Below, in pieces: positions 9,734 to 19,002 of a DNA stretch of 64,000 bases (its first letter is position 1; each line of letters begins with the position of its first letter). The stretch covers positions 2,312,001-2,376,000 of the forward strand of contig NZ_CP017305.1 of assembly GCF_001747405.1 (NCBI RefSeq), in the 5' to 3' direction. The notes under the pieces were generated by a model. It ran no database searches. It saw nothing but the letters and a program-made list of their open reading frames with translations, and was not told the origin of the DNA. The stretch is from Chlorobaculum limnaeum (GTDB lineage: Bacteria; Bacteroidota; Chlorobiia; Chlorobiales; Chlorobiaceae). The position numbers and the translations under genes are program-made.

Positions 9734-10249
9734 ATGGAGCCTGTCACCGCCTATATCGGCATCGGCTCGAATGTCGGAGACCGTCTCGGCTACCTTCAGC
9801 AGGCCGTTGACCATCTGTCACGGATGCCGGACACTTACGTGACCGGAGTGTCGAGAGTCTACATGACCGAGCCGTTCGGCGACCCCGACCAGGAGCGCTA
9901 CTTCAACGCCGTGGTCGAGGTGCGAACCTCGCTCGATCCGGCAGAGTTCCGCGCCCGCTGCAAGGCAATCGAGCACGAGCTGGGCCGCCCCGACCAGTAC
10001 CGGCGCTGGAGTCCGAGAACCATCGACCTCGACATCCTGCTCTATGGCGACCGGTGCATCAAAAACGAGCTGCTTGTCATTCCCCATGCCGAGATGCACC
10101 GCCGGAAATTCGTGCTCGTGCCGCTGCTCGACATCGCCAACCCGCTCCACCCCCGGCTGCACCACCCCATCGCCGAGCTGCTGAAAAGCTGCGACGACCG
10201 CTCGGCTCCGGTAAGGCTGGTGGAAAAATTGAAGATCGGTCAGGTCTGA
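9734..10249 (+). CDS. folK: 2-amino-4-hydroxy-6-hydroxymethyldihydropteridine pyrophosphokinase
   Basis: Transfers pyrophosphate from ATP to 6-hydroxymethyl-dihydropterin. IGIGSNVGDR at the N-terminus, RRWSPRTIDLDILLYGD in the middle and the IPHAEMHRRKFVLVPL segment are the HPPK signatures; 171 residues is normal. It is translationally close to folB (3-bp gap). The gene converges with the ArsA-type gene at 10338. Confidence 0.94.
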   Translation: MEPVTAYIGIGSNVGDRLGYLQQAVDHLSRMPDTYVTGVSRVYMTEPFGDPDQERYFNAVVEVRTSLDPAEFRARCKAIEHELGRPDQYRRWSPRTIDLDILLYGDRCIKNELLVIPHAEMHRRKFVLVPLLDIANPLHPRLHHPIAELLKSCDDRSAPVRLVEKLKIGQV

Positions 10250-10283
10250 CCAATCGGTCGGATCGAACTGATCTCCCAACAAA

Positions 10284-10315
10284 AAAAGCGGACCACCGTG
10301 AAGCAGCCCGCTTTT
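10284..10315 (-). terminator. terminator between folK and the ArsA-type gene
   Basis: Stem AAAAGCGG/CCGCTTTT with a 16-base loop between convergent genes. The T run of 7 is on the minus strand, so it serves the ArsA-type gene best; on the plus strand only TTTTG follows. Confidence 0.65.
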
Positions 10316-10337
10316 GTACCAAAACCTCGCTTTTCGC

Positions 10338-11492
10338 TCAGTTCGCGAAGGTGATATTCAGCGTACCCTGTTCGAAATCGGCGCCTTCGGTCTTGCGGCC
10401 TACCAGCACGTTTGGCAGCACGATGCTCTTGCGGAAGTTGTTGATATCGACCAGCAGCTCGTCCCCCTTGATGTTCACCGCGAGCTTGTCCACCTCGACA
10501 TTCGGCAGATAGAGGCTGAGCACGTATTTGCCGTCGATTTTTTCGAGCGTCTGGGTCTTGTCGTTGGTGTAGAGCACCTCCATCGGATTACGGCCAGTGA
10601 AAAGCTCCTGGCTCAGGTCATACAGCCTGTCCGTGCTGATAACCTCCCTGGAAGACTGCATCGCCCTGAAAATCGGCACCGGGTAGAAGCAGTTGTCGAT
10701 CACGCGGAGATACTTGGCTTGCTGGTCAATCAGGCTCTGGAGATACGGATCGCTTGAGTTCGAAGGCAGCACCTTGTTGACGACAGCCGCATCGAGCTTG
10801 TAACCGAAAAGATTGAGGTAGGTCTGAACGCGCAACGCCTCCTTGATGACCATGTTCTCCGGATTGAGCACCACCCTGAAGGTCGTGATGCTCTTGTCCT
10901 GCAACATGCCGTGCAGCTCCTTCATGTGCTCGTTCACTTCGGGCATGAGCTTGAAGATGTTCTTCTTTGGCATGAATTTGCTCAGCAAGGGCGCGGCAAA
11001 GCCGATCGCCTTGGAGTGCCAGCCGCCGATCTTCTCGGAGTACCAGCCGTAGGATTCAGGCATGCCGAGCAAGCGCATGGTCTCGCCGGTCGGAGCCGCA
11101 TCGACGACAACCGCGTCGTAGAGACCGGATTTCGCGGCTTTCCAGATATAGCGGAGGCTGATCATCTCCTCCATGCCGGGCACGATAGCCAGCTCTTCGG
11201 CGACGACTTCATTCGCGCCGTCATGCATGAGAATCGAAGAGAAGTAGGAGTACAGCTCGGTCCAGTTTTCCCGGATTTCTGCAAGAACGTTCACCTCCAT
11301 GGCAAAGAGATTTTTCTCGACCTCCAGAGGAGTCGAACTCAATTCGACGCCGAACGCATCGGCCAGGCTATGGGCGACATCGGTGCTCATGATCAGCACG
11401 CGCTTGCCGCTGCGAGCGATCGCTGTCGCTGTGGAAGCCGATACAGTGGTCTTGCCCACTCCGCCTTTGCCCAGGTAAAGGATGATTCTCAT
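10338..11492 (-). CDS. ArsA/Get3-type ATPase with C-terminal HSP20-like domain (paralog 1)
   Basis: SIMIBI-class ATPase of the anion-transporting/tail-anchored-protein-targeting family. Deviant Walker A KGGVGKTT (9-16) with signature lysine, switch [13 protein letters not shown] around Asp38, and switch [14 protein letters not shown] are intact. The last ~85 residues ([18 protein letters not shown]..., LNITFAN) match the ArsA_HSP20 domain found fused to bacterial homologs. There is no CxxC pair as in eukaryotic Get3, and no arsenic genes are nearby. It lies 86 bp downstream of the 744-residue gene and 2.6 kb from csmA, so chlorosome-protein handling is a reasonable inference. Confidence 0.85.
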   Translation of the reverse strand: MRIILYLGKGGVGKTTVSASTATAIARSGKRVLIMSTDVAHSLADAFGVELSSTPLEVEKNLFAMEVNVLAEIRENWTELYSYFSSILMHDGANEVVAEELAIVPGMEEMISLRYIWKAAKSGLYDAVVVDAAPTGETMRLLGMPESYGWYSEKIGGWHSKAIGFAAPLLSKFMPKKNIFKLMPEVNEHMKELHGMLQDKSITTFRVVLNPENMVIKEALRVQTYLNLFGYKLDAAVVNKVLPSNSSDPYLQSLIDQQAKYLRVIDNCFYPVPIFRAMQSSREVISTDRLYDLSQELFTGRNPMEVLYTNDKTQTLEKIDGKYVLSLYLPNVEVDKLAVNIKGDELLVDINNFRKSIVLPNVLVGRKTEGADFEQGTLNITFAN

Positions 11493-11510
11493 GGTGTTGA
11501 AAAACTATAG

Positions 11511-11542
11511 TGTAAACTTGACTGTAAACTTGACTGTAAACT
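11511..11542. repeat. 12-bp tandem repeat upstream of the ArsA-type gene
   Basis: TGTAAACTTGAC occurs twice exactly at 11511 and 11523, with a third partial unit TGTAAACT at 11535. It lies 19 bp upstream of the ArsA start on its coding-strand side, between it and the 744-residue gene. Confidence 0.7.
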
Positions 11543-11578
11543 GAATGCTTGTCTCCTTCGGGCTTGTCGCCGTCAGAC

Positions 11579-13813
11579 TTATCTGCCGCGCCGTTTGCCG
11601 CGACTGGCCTTCCCGGACGAATGCCGGGGCTGTTCGGGTCTTTTCTCGATAACAGGTTCTTTAATCAGCTCCTTAACCGGCTCGTTGAGCTGCTCGTTAG
11701 CCGACTCGCTGACCACTCTCCGAACAGGAATGTCGGATTCGATAGTCATATACTCTTTCGATTCATCCGAACCATCTGCCGTCTCGGGCTCGCCAAGAGC
11801 GGATAAGATGATCTCTTCCGGAATTTCGATCGACTCTTCCGCCTCGATCTCGCCCCGGATTGCTTCCATGGCTGGCGCTTCCGGTTCAGACTCCTGTAAA
11901 ACCTCGATTTCAGACTCGACTTCCACCTCGATAGCGACGCGCTCTGTAATGAGTTCTTCCTGCTCAGCTTCAGGTTCGGAATCGATTTCCGTCTCAAGAG
12001 CACCTGCCACCTCAGGCTCGGCATCCGCCTTGATCTGGATCTTCTTTTTGACAGGTTTCTCCAGCTCAGGCTCGGGTTCCTGCTCGAACTCGACTTCAGA
12101 CTCAGCCAGAATTGCAGCTTCCACTTCGGTTTGAAGCGCTGACTCGATTTCCGGCTCAAGCGTGAATTCCGGTTCCGGCTCAGCTTCCGCCCTGATCTGG
12201 ATTTTCTTCCTGACCGGTCTTTCCGGCTCCGGTTCGGTCTCATCATCTCCGGCGGCACTCTCCTGCTCCTCGCCAGGCATGGCGGTGTTGATCGCGCCGC
12301 GCTGCTCCTCGTCGTAGCTCATCAGCTTCTGGGCGATATCTGCTTTGGCGCCGCTACCCTCTTCGGCTTTGATCGAAAGCTTCCTGCGACGAATCCCGGA
12401 ACCATTTTCGGTGCTTCCGGCGGAGGGAGCGATAACCGGCGTTTCCGCCGGAGCTGGCCGGACAGCCTCACGCTCGCTCTCATCATAACTCATGAGTTTC
12501 CGCGCGATCTCGTTGTCATCCTCCATCTTGATCGAGAGCTTCTTTCTGCGCCCACCCGATCCCGCGCCTGCATCGTCCTGATCGGGTTCGCTGCTGCGGG
12601 AAACTTGCTGACTATTCTCACGCGAACTGATCGGCTCGTCGCTGCCTGCAAAAAGATCGGCTTCTGCATGATCGTCGTCGTCCTTGATGCTGATCTTCTT
12701 GCGGCGTATCGTCGAGCTGTCGTCATCCTGCTCCTCGACAAACGGCGATTTCCGCGCGCTTGACGCCCCACGCTCTTCTCGGGACGGCTCATGGCCCTGA
12801 GGCTTCGGACTCTTTTTGCCGCCTCCGCTGCCGATACCGGTCATTTTGATGATCTTGCCGAGAGAACCGAGCACGCCGTCGTTGACCACCGCCGTTTTGA
12901 TGGCATTCATGATGAAGCGTTCGGCAAGGGGATTGCCCGCGATATTTGAGAGCAGCTCGTTCAGGGCGGTCAGAACCGTAGCCATGTCTCCGGGCACGTG
13001 CTGCAAATCTTTCATTACCTGATCGCGCATCTTGAACGGAGCATCGCCAACCATGCTCTTGATCTGTTCGGCGATTCGTTTCAGTGCAGCGGGATCGGTC
13101 GGCAGCATCGACTCCAGGCCGCGCATGGCATCTTGCGGCCCCATGGAACGGGGACGCGGCCCGGGAGCGGTTCCTGGCGGCTGGTACGGCGGATAAGGCG
13201 CTTGCGGCTGACCTTGACCAGTTGCCCGGTACTGTTCGAGCAGATCCTGCCCGTAACCTATGCCCGCATCGGGTACGGGAGCCTGCGGTGTATCGAGCTT
13301 GAGCGCGATTTGCCGTGGCGGGCACGCGCTTCTGGCGGCCTGAAAAATCCTGTCTGCGGCATCCTGGGGAATTTCCTGACGGTAATTGATTCCGAGATAA
13401 TCCTCTATGATCGACTCGACGACAGTCTGAAGCTTGACGATCATATCCGCTTCGCGGATCTCGACCATGTCGAAAATCACAAAGATCGGCTCCTTGCCTT
13501 CGCGCCGGATTTTGAGATTCATGGTCGCGAATGCGCTGTCCTTGTTGCGGCTGTTGACCGAAACAGTCCCGAGACTGAATCGATCGAGAAAATCCTTTGA
13601 AGCACCCCTCGCCCACAGGTAGAGCGCCTTGTCGGTATAGATCAGGTAGTCCTGATAGACGATGTTGCCCACCCGCTCCTGGTGAGACTCGTAAAATACC
13701 CCGTCAAAAAAAGCGACGGGAGTTTCACCCTCGCCAATCAGCCGCTTCTGGAAAAACTCGGAGACATCATCCAGCTCTGTCTGTCCCGAAATATAGAGAG
13801 AAATATTAGCCAT
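11579..13813 (-). CDS. 744-residue hypothetical protein with acidic tail and repeated basic motif
   Basis: Not assigned to a named family. Residues 1-170 look like a globular alpha/beta domain; 200-225 is a Pro-rich linker; 226-330 is helical; 345-744 is low complexity and strongly acidic with a basic end (KASRGKRRGR). In the tail a short basic motif [RK][RK]K[IL][SQ]I[KR] recurs at 371-377, 423-429, 476-482, 535-541 and 589-595, spaced 53-60 residues apart, and KLMSYDE occurs at 439 and 496. It lies between the ArsA-type gene and csmA on the same strand. No signal peptide or membrane span is seen. A scaffold or chlorosome-associated role is only a guess from position. Confidence 0.8.
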   Translation of the reverse strand: MANISLYISGQTELDDVSEFFQKRLIGEGETPVAFFDGVFYESHQERVGNIVYQDYLIYTDKALYLWARGASKDFLDRFSLGTVSVNSRNKDSAFATMNLKIRREGKEPIFVIFDMVEIREADMIVKLQTVVESIIEDYLGINYRQEIPQDAADRIFQAARSACPPRQIALKLDTPQAPVPDAGIGYGQDLLEQYRATGQGQPQAPYPPYQPPGTAPGPRPRSMGPQDAMRGLESMLPTDPAALKRIAEQIKSMVGDAPFKMRDQVMKDLQHVPGDMATVLTALNELLSNIAGNPLAERFIMNAIKTAVVNDGVLGSLGKIIKMTGIGSGGGKKSPKPQGHEPSREERGASSARKSPFVEEQDDDSSTIRRKKISIKDDDDHAEADLFAGSDEPISSRENSQQVSRSSEPDQDDAGAGSGGRRKKLSIKMEDDNEIARKLMSYDESEREAVRPAPAETPVIAPSAGSTENGSGIRRRKLSIKAEEGSGAKADIAQKLMSYDEEQRGAINTAMPGEEQESAAGDDETEPEPERPVRKKIQIRAEAEPEPEFTLEPEIESALQTEVEAAILAESEVEFEQEPEPELEKPVKKKIQIKADAEPEVAGALETEIDSEPEAEQEELITERVAIEVEVESEIEVLQESEPEAPAMEAIRGEIEAEESIEIPEEIILSALGEPETADGSDESKEYMTIESDIPVRRVVSESANEQLNEPVKELIKEPVIEKRPEQPRHSSGKASRGKRRGR

Positions 13814-14018
13814 TTACCGCTTCCGGTCACGTTACCGTTTTAATACCCGTTCATCATCGATAGAATGTTCGAACCGACAAAATATGAAAACTAAAATAAA
13901 TTACGTAACAAAGAGAGGGGATAACCGTTACGGAAAAAGAGGAAAGGCACACATCAATTCCCGATACCAAGCCGGGCCATTGCAAGCTGGTCAGTCATGA
14001 AGGCAGTAGCGAAAACAA

Positions 14019-14055
14019 AAAAAGCAGTGACGGCACGAAACCTGTCACTGCTTTT
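14019..14055 (-). terminator. terminator after csmA
   Basis: Twelve-base perfect stem AAAAGCAGTGAC/GTCACTGCTTTT with a 12-base loop, followed on the minus strand by a T run. It lies 22 bp after the csmA stop and separates csmCA from the downstream 744-residue gene, whose own promoter should lie in 13814-14018. Confidence 0.92.
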
Positions 14056-14077
14056 GAAAATCGGCTGAACGGTTTGC

Positions 14078-14317
14078 TTATTTGGCAAACTTCGATTCAA
14101 CAGCTTTGGTAGGAACGGCATAGCCGGATACCTCGGGGGAAGAACCACGAAGGCTGCCACCGCCCATAGAGCCGTAAGCATTGCGGTTGATCCTCATGGT
14201 GCCTTTGCCCAGCGAGTCAAAAAGCATACCGACGGTTTCCCAGTGACCTTCGACCATAACTTCGAAAATACGGCCTGCGGCGGCTAAAATGTCGGTAAAG
14301 ACGCCTCCTCCACTCAT
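14078..14317 (-). CDS. csmA: chlorosome baseplate protein CsmA precursor
   Basis: The main baseplate protein of the chlorosome; it binds bacteriochlorophyll a and passes excitation energy to the FMO protein. The 79-residue precursor starts [18 protein letters not shown] and has His25 in EGHWE, the proposed BChl a ligand. In known GSB CsmA the mature protein is 59 residues; here residue 59 falls in SLRGS, so a 20-residue C-terminal peptide would be removed. A strong AGGAGG ribosome site precedes the ATG. It forms the csmC-csmA pair with the gene at 14472. Confidence 0.97.
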   Translation of the reverse strand: MSGGGVFTDILAAAGRIFEVMVEGHWETVGMLFDSLGKGTMRINRNAYGSMGGGSLRGSSPEVSGYAVPTKAVESKFAK

Positions 14318-14471
14318 AACTCCTCCTTTTGGAATTTAATTGACAGAAAAAACAAGAATGAAAATCGAGACTTTAAGACAAAAATAAGCGAATAAACGAA
14401 AAAACACAAATAAAAGATTTTAAGCGCCATCCTGCTCTTTGTCTGGCCGGATGCTTCCGGATAAAACAGGC

Positions 14472-14891
14472 TTATTTATTCACAGTGGTTTTCTGGAACG
14501 AGCCAGCAAGGTTCTTTACCGCCTCGGAGGCCGAAACTCCGGCATCACCAACCGCTTTGGCGGCATTGCTGGTAGCGTTTTCGACATTCTTCACGGCATC
14601 GCTGTACAGTTCGCCAGCCGAACGTGAGACATCTTTCACGGTGATCGCCACGCGGTCGATGGTTTCGCCGACAACGCCGCCCGAACCGCCGAGAATATTT
14701 CCGATGCCCGATGCATCGACAAGAGAGCCGACCGTTCCCGCGACCGTCTCGGCAACGCTGCCAGCCACTTCAAGACCGCCGACAATGGCGCTCTGACCGG
14801 TCAGAAGCAGACTTTCCGCAAGAAAGGTAAGCCTGTCGGTGAAATCGAGTTCCTTGAAGTCTTTGCGAAGTTTCTGATACGACTCTGACAT
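14472..14891 (-). CDS. csmC: chlorosome envelope protein CsmC
   Basis: Small envelope protein of the chlorosome monolayer. I choose the ATG at 14891 ([12 protein letters not shown], 139 residues) because AAAAGGAGG sits 5 bases upstream (14897-14905); an in-frame ATG at 14921 has no such site. The first 30 residues are charged and the middle is rich in Gly, Ala, Val and Ser ([16 protein letters not shown]), amphipathic to hydrophobic as in the CsmC/CsmD family. It lies 154 bp upstream of csmA and 126 bp downstream of the ArsA-type paralog, all on the minus strand. Confidence 0.93.
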   Translation of the reverse strand: MSESYQKLRKDFKELDFTDRLTFLAESLLLTGQSAIVGGLEVAGSVAETVAGTVGSLVDASGIGNILGGSGGVVGETIDRVAITVKDVSRSAGELYSDAVKNVENATSNAAKAVGDAGVSASEAVKNLAGSFQKTTVNK

Positions 14892-15017
14892 TGTATCCTC
14901 CTTTTGACCGGCTGGCTGCACAGCTCCCGGTTACTGGTTTAGTGTGACGTTGTAAAATTCAAAATCATTCGAAGCTAATAAAAAATCAGCCTCGCTCAAA
15001 CAGCACCAGGCATCGAA

Positions 15018-16235
15018 TCAAGCCTTGTTGAACTCTCTCGTGCGGTGATGGTGTCCCTGCTTTTCGAGGTCAAACGGAATATGAAGCCATTTGTCCTTGA
15101 AGACAGCATCGCCAGGTTCGAGACCGGTCAGGCTGATCGGAAGCGTGATGATCTTGCGCTGGTTGCCGATCTGCACATACAGTTCGTCGCCAGTAACCCA
15201 GACATCGATATCGACCGGATTGGCGAACATGAGCTTGAGCTGCACTTCATAGAGGTCGCCCTTGCGGACAAACTTGATCGGCGGCTCGTCATACATCATG
15301 TCGGATGGATCGGTATCGCCGTACATATCGCGAGCGAACACTTCGAGCGACTTGACACCGACGATCTCCTGATCGTACATCTTGAGCTTTTTAACCGGAA
15401 GCGGAGAGAACCCCTCTTCGATCTCGCCGAGATATTTCTGCTGGATGCCTTTCCACTTTTCGAGGTAACCGCTGTTCTCCTGCGTGTCGAGCAGCTTGTT
15501 GACCAGCACCATATCGACCTTGAAGCCGTAGAGGTTCAGGTAGGTCAGGGCGCGCATGGTCTCCTTGATCGACATCTTTTCGGCATTCATAACCAGGCGG
15601 ACCGTTGATTTGACGTTGTCGGTCAGAATCTCGCGGATGTCTTCGAGTTCGTCGAATACCTGATCGACCGATTCGATGGCGTCTTCCGGAGGGATGTAAT
15701 AGGCAATCTTGTCCGACATTTTCGACAGCGGCTTGCTGAGCGGACGGACAATGTATTTGTTGACGTTCTTGACCGCCTTCATGCCCCATGAGAGAGTGTC
15801 GGGCAGGGAGAGCAGGCGGAGGGTTTCGCCGGTAGGCGCGGTGTCGAGCACGAGCGCGTCGTACAGACCGGCGGATTTGTAACGTTTGATCCTGAGCAGG
15901 GAGAACAGCTCCTCCATGCCGGGCAGGATCGTCATCTCGTCGGCCATGACGCCCGAAACGCCCTGGGCCATGAAAATGCGGGTGTAGTACTTCTGTACCG
16001 AATGCCAGTTCTGCTTGAGGTCAACGTAGGGGTTCACCTCGATGGCGTGAAGATTTTCCTTGATCTTGGTCGGCTCGGCGCCAAGCTGGAGGTTGAAAGA
16101 GTCTGAAAGGCTGTGGGCGGGATCGGTGGAAAGCACGAGGGTACGATGACCCATTTCGGAAAGACGAACTGCCGTGGCGGCCGAGACGCTCGTCTTGCCC
16201 ACACCACCCTTACCAGTAAAAGTTAATATACGCAT
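15018..16235 (-). CDS. ArsA/Get3-type ATPase with C-terminal HSP20-like domain (paralog 2)
   Basis: Second ATPase of the ArsA/Get3 family, 405 residues. KGGVGKTS (9-16), the canonical switch I STDPAHSLSDSF around Asp38 and DTAPTGETLRLLSLP are intact; the last ~90 residues (LYEVQLKLMFANPVDIDV...) form the HSP20-like domain, ending in a His-rich tail GHHHRTREF. It is close to paralog 1 in plan but differs along its length. It is directly upstream of csmC. In eukaryotes the family inserts hydrophobic tail-anchored proteins, so a role in handling chlorosome envelope proteins is an inference from context, not shown. Confidence 0.87.
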   Translation of the reverse strand: MRILTFTGKGGVGKTSVSAATAVRLSEMGHRTLVLSTDPAHSLSDSFNLQLGAEPTKIKENLHAIEVNPYVDLKQNWHSVQKYYTRIFMAQGVSGVMADEMTILPGMEELFSLLRIKRYKSAGLYDALVLDTAPTGETLRLLSLPDTLSWGMKAVKNVNKYIVRPLSKPLSKMSDKIAYYIPPEDAIESVDQVFDELEDIREILTDNVKSTVRLVMNAEKMSIKETMRALTYLNLYGFKVDMVLVNKLLDTQENSGYLEKWKGIQQKYLGEIEEGFSPLPVKKLKMYDQEIVGVKSLEVFARDMYGDTDPSDMMYDEPPIKFVRKGDLYEVQLKLMFANPVDIDVWVTGDELYVQIGNQRKIITLPISLTGLEPGDAVFKDKWLHIPFDLEKQGHHHRTREFNKA

Positions 16236-16556
16236 GAACCAGGCATTGGAAGTTTATTGTACAGCCAAGATCGTAAAGATATACTTCTGCTGTCATTCTG
16301 CAAAGGAACAATCTTCACATCGGCCCCGCGCAAAAGCCCCATCCCGCGGAACAGCGGCTCACGAACGTTCTTTCGACGTCACTATATGATTGTCAATCAA
16401 TCGCTTAACCTGTTTATTGCTTGCCTCCGCAGGGAAAACCGATTTGCAAAATCGCGGTCGGGACTCTTAATTATTGTCAGATACTTTTCAAAAGCGGGAA
16501 AGAGGCTTGCCGAAATCCTCCCGCTCGCCTGAAAATCCAATTTGGACGTTTCTCCC
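16236..16556. other. divergent intergenic region between ArsA-type gene and pyrK
   Basis: About 320 bp with no credible gene. It should contain the promoters for the minus-strand chlorosome block and for pyrK. I see no clear operator, riboswitch or repeat. Confidence 0.4.
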
Positions 16557-17351
16557 ATGCTTCAGACCAGCACCATTTCCGACGTCAGAACCCGCATTAC
16601 GGCCATCCGGCCAGCGGGAGCGGATGTCTCGATCCTGTCGATGCCTTGCCCCGAAATCGCCGCTGCGGCCCGGCCGGGAAACTTCGTCAACATCAAGGTC
16701 AGCGCTGGCGATCAGCCGCTGCTCAGGCGTCCCTTCTGCATCCATAACGTACAGGGCGACACCATCGATGTCATGGTGAAAAACGTTGGCCGCGGCACCT
16801 CGCTGCTTTGCGAGGCATCGTGCGGCGAGAGCCTCCTGGTGCTCGGCCCGCTCGGCAACTCGTTCGGCACCGGCACCGGAGAGTTCGATACCGCGCTCTG
16901 CGTCTCCGGCGGCATCGGCACCGCTCCGATGCTGTTTCTCGAAAAAACGCTGGCCTCGGAGGGAATTCCGTTCCATCACCTGGCGGGAGGCCGAAGCAAG
17001 TCAGATCTCCTGACCACCGGTCTTTCCAACGTCAGCACTTCGACCGACGACGGTTCCGAAGGGTTTCACGGCAATGTGGTGCAACTGCTCGAAAAGCATC
17101 TGGCTGAGCGGACGAACGCCGGACGGGTCAAGGTGTTCGCCTGCGGCCCGAATCCGATGCTCAAGGCGCTCGCCCGCTTCTGCAAGGATCGCGCCATTGG
17201 GTGCGAACTGTCGCTCGAATCGGTCATGGGTTGCGGCGTCGGCATCTGTTACGGTTGCATGGTCGAACTCAGCAACGCCGACGGCGAAAAGGAGAGCATC
17301 CTGCTCTGCCGCGAAGGGCCGGTCATCGACGGTGAGCGTTTCACCGCCTGA
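16557..17351 (+). CDS. pyrK: dihydroorotate dehydrogenase electron-transfer subunit (PyrK-like)
   Basis: FAD and [2Fe-2S] subunit that passes electrons from dihydroorotate dehydrogenase PyrD to NAD. Ferredoxin-reductase fold: the FAD-binding LLRRPFCIHN, the nucleotide motif SGGIGTAPM and ACGPNPML are clear, and the cluster ligands are C226, C231, C234 and C251 in MGCGVGICYGC...LLC. I use ATG 16557 (264 residues); a TTG at 16542 is in frame. pyrD is not adjacent. A sulfide or NADPH oxidoreductase beta subunit (SudB-like) shares this fold and is the main alternative. Confidence 0.82.
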   Translation: MLQTSTISDVRTRITAIRPAGADVSILSMPCPEIAAAARPGNFVNIKVSAGDQPLLRRPFCIHNVQGDTIDVMVKNVGRGTSLLCEASCGESLLVLGPLGNSFGTGTGEFDTALCVSGGIGTAPMLFLEKTLASEGIPFHHLAGGRSKSDLLTTGLSNVSTSTDDGSEGFHGNVVQLLEKHLAERTNAGRVKVFACGPNPMLKALARFCKDRAIGCELSLESVMGCGVGICYGCMVELSNADGEKESILLCREGPVIDGERFTA

Positions 17352-17430
17352 CTTGAACAATAACGAATAATCATGTAGCTTGCTGGTCAAAAACAGCAAC
17401 GAGAGAATCGCATAAATCCCGCACAACACT

Positions 17431-17925
17431 ATGGCAAGAGGCTTGAACAAAGTAATGCTGATCGGTCACCTCGGCAACGATCCCGAACGCCGCGAAACCG
17501 CATCCGGCCAGACCGTCGTCAATTTCACCCTCGCGACCAGCGAAGGATTCAAGGACAGCAGCGGCAACTTCCAGGAGCGCACCGAGTGGCACCGCATCGT
17601 CGTTTGGGGCAAGCTGGCCGACATTTGCAGCCAGTACCTCAAGAAAGGGCGTCAGGTCTACATCGAAGGCCGCCTTCAGACCCGCTCATGGGATGACAGC
17701 AAGACTGGCGAAAAAAAATACACCACCGAAATCGTGTGCAGCGACATGCAGATGCTCGGCTCCGGCCGGGACTCCGGCGGCGGCATGGGCGATTCATCCT
17801 ACCCGCAGGAACGGCAGCAGTATTCTCGCCCGTCGAGGCCAGCCGAACCCCCCGCCGGGAATTACGGCGAGCGCCCCTCTTCCGGCGGCGCGCAGGAGTT
17901 CGAGAAGGACGACCTGCCTTTCTGA
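17431..17925 (+). CDS. ssb: single-stranded DNA-binding protein
   Basis: Binds ssDNA as a tetramer in replication and repair. OB fold in residues 1-110 ([36 protein letters not shown]), then a Gly/Pro/Ser-rich linker and the acidic tip EKDDLPF that recruits partner proteins. 164 residues is normal. It is 25 bp upstream of the polymerase III delta gene, a plausible replication pair. Confidence 0.96.
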   Translation: MARGLNKVMLIGHLGNDPERRETASGQTVVNFTLATSEGFKDSSGNFQERTEWHRIVVWGKLADICSQYLKKGRQVYIEGRLQTRSWDDSKTGEKKYTTEIVCSDMQMLGSGRDSGGGMGDSSYPQERQQYSRPSRPAEPPAGNYGERPSSGGAQEFEKDDLPF

Positions 17926-17950
17926 CCCCGGCCTGACCCGCTGACCACGC

Positions 17951-18991
17951 ATGGCTGACCTGAAAAAACAGATCGCATCAGGCAAGATCGCTCCTGTCTA
18001 TTTTTTGCAGGGGCCGGAAAGCTGGCTCAAGGAGGAGATCGAAGCGCAGCTCAAGGCGGCGCTCTTCCCCTCGGAAAACGAGGCCGCCCTCAACACGCTC
18101 CTCCTGTACGGCCCCGACGTCACCCTCGGGCAGATCGTTTCGGCGGCCTCCGAGTATCCGATGTTCACCGAAAAGAAGATGATCGTCGTCCGCCAGTTCG
18201 ACAAGCTGAAGAAAGTGACCGGCAAAGATGCGGCACAGCAGCAGGATGAGTCGCTCCTGCGCTATCTCGCCGATCCGCCCTCGTTTTCGGTGCTCGTGCT
18301 CGATGCGGACGAGGTCGAGAAAAAAGAGCTCGAAAAAGCTCCGTACAAGCATCTCAAGGCGTTTCGCCATGAGTTCGGGGCTATCAAAAATGCAGACATC
18401 TTCGCCGCGGAACGGGCGAGGGAATCGGGATGGGAGTTCGAACCAGACGCGCTGAAAACCTTCGCGGGCTACATCGAGCCATCATCGCGACTCATCTGCC
18501 AGGAGATCGAGAAGCTCACCCTCTACGCCTCGAACAAGCGCCCCGACAAACGCATCACCCTCGACGACGTCTGCGACTGCGTCGGCATTTCGCGCAAGTA
18601 CAACGTCTTCGAGCTTGAAAAAGCGGTGGTCGCCAAAAATCTCCGCCAGTGCAGCGGCGTCGCGCTGATGATCATGGAGCAGGAGGGGCAGAAGGAGGGA
18701 CTGATGAACATCGTGCGCTATCTGACCACCTTTTTCCTGCGCATCTGGAAGCTTCAGACGCCGGGCTTGCAGCGGCTCTCGCTCCAGGAAACCGCCACCG
18801 CGCTCGGCATGTACGGCCGCCAGGAGTTCTTCGCAAAAAACTTCATCGGCTACGCACACCTGTTCAGCTCCGCCGAAACCGAAAAAGCCCTTCTCGCCCT
18901 GCGCGAAGCCGACGCCGCCCTCAAAGGCATCATTCCCTCCCCCGACGACAAATTCACGCTGCTCAAGCTGATGCAGCGAATTTTCAGTTGA
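17951..18991 (+). CDS. holA: DNA polymerase III delta subunit
   Basis: Clamp-loader wrench that opens the sliding clamp. The 346-residue sequence begins with the typical PVYFLQGPESWLKEE motif and contains the middle ADEVEKKELEKAPYKHL segment and the C-terminal helical collar domain (LLALREADAALKG). It follows ssb by 25 bp. After its stop comes a GTGGAC minisatellite and no clear terminator. Confidence 0.9.
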   Translation: MADLKKQIASGKIAPVYFLQGPESWLKEEIEAQLKAALFPSENEAALNTLLLYGPDVTLGQIVSAASEYPMFTEKKMIVVRQFDKLKKVTGKDAAQQQDESLLRYLADPPSFSVLVLDADEVEKKELEKAPYKHLKAFRHEFGAIKNADIFAAERARESGWEFEPDALKTFAGYIEPSSRLICQEIEKLTLYASNKRPDKRITLDDVCDCVGISRKYNVFELEKAVVAKNLRQCSGVALMIMEQEGQKEGLMNIVRYLTTFFLRIWKLQTPGLQRLSLQETATALGMYGRQEFFAKNFIGYAHLFSSAETEKALLALREADAALKGIIPSPDDKFTLLKLMQRIFS

Positions 18992-19002
18992 AGAGAGCGA
19001 CG

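Noticed and set aside
9182-9814. 210-codon open frame opposite folB and folK
   Set aside because: Antisense to two clear folate genes; no ribosome site and no motif.
14440-14471. Terminator between csmC and csmA
   Set aside because: CCGGATGCTTCCGGAT can fold only weakly and lacks a T run on the minus strand; csmC-csmA readthrough is more likely.
10338-16235. Arsenic-resistance operon (arsA-like ATPases)
   Set aside because: No arsR, arsB, arsC or arsD is near, both proteins carry HSP20-like ends, and the neighbours are chlorosome genes.
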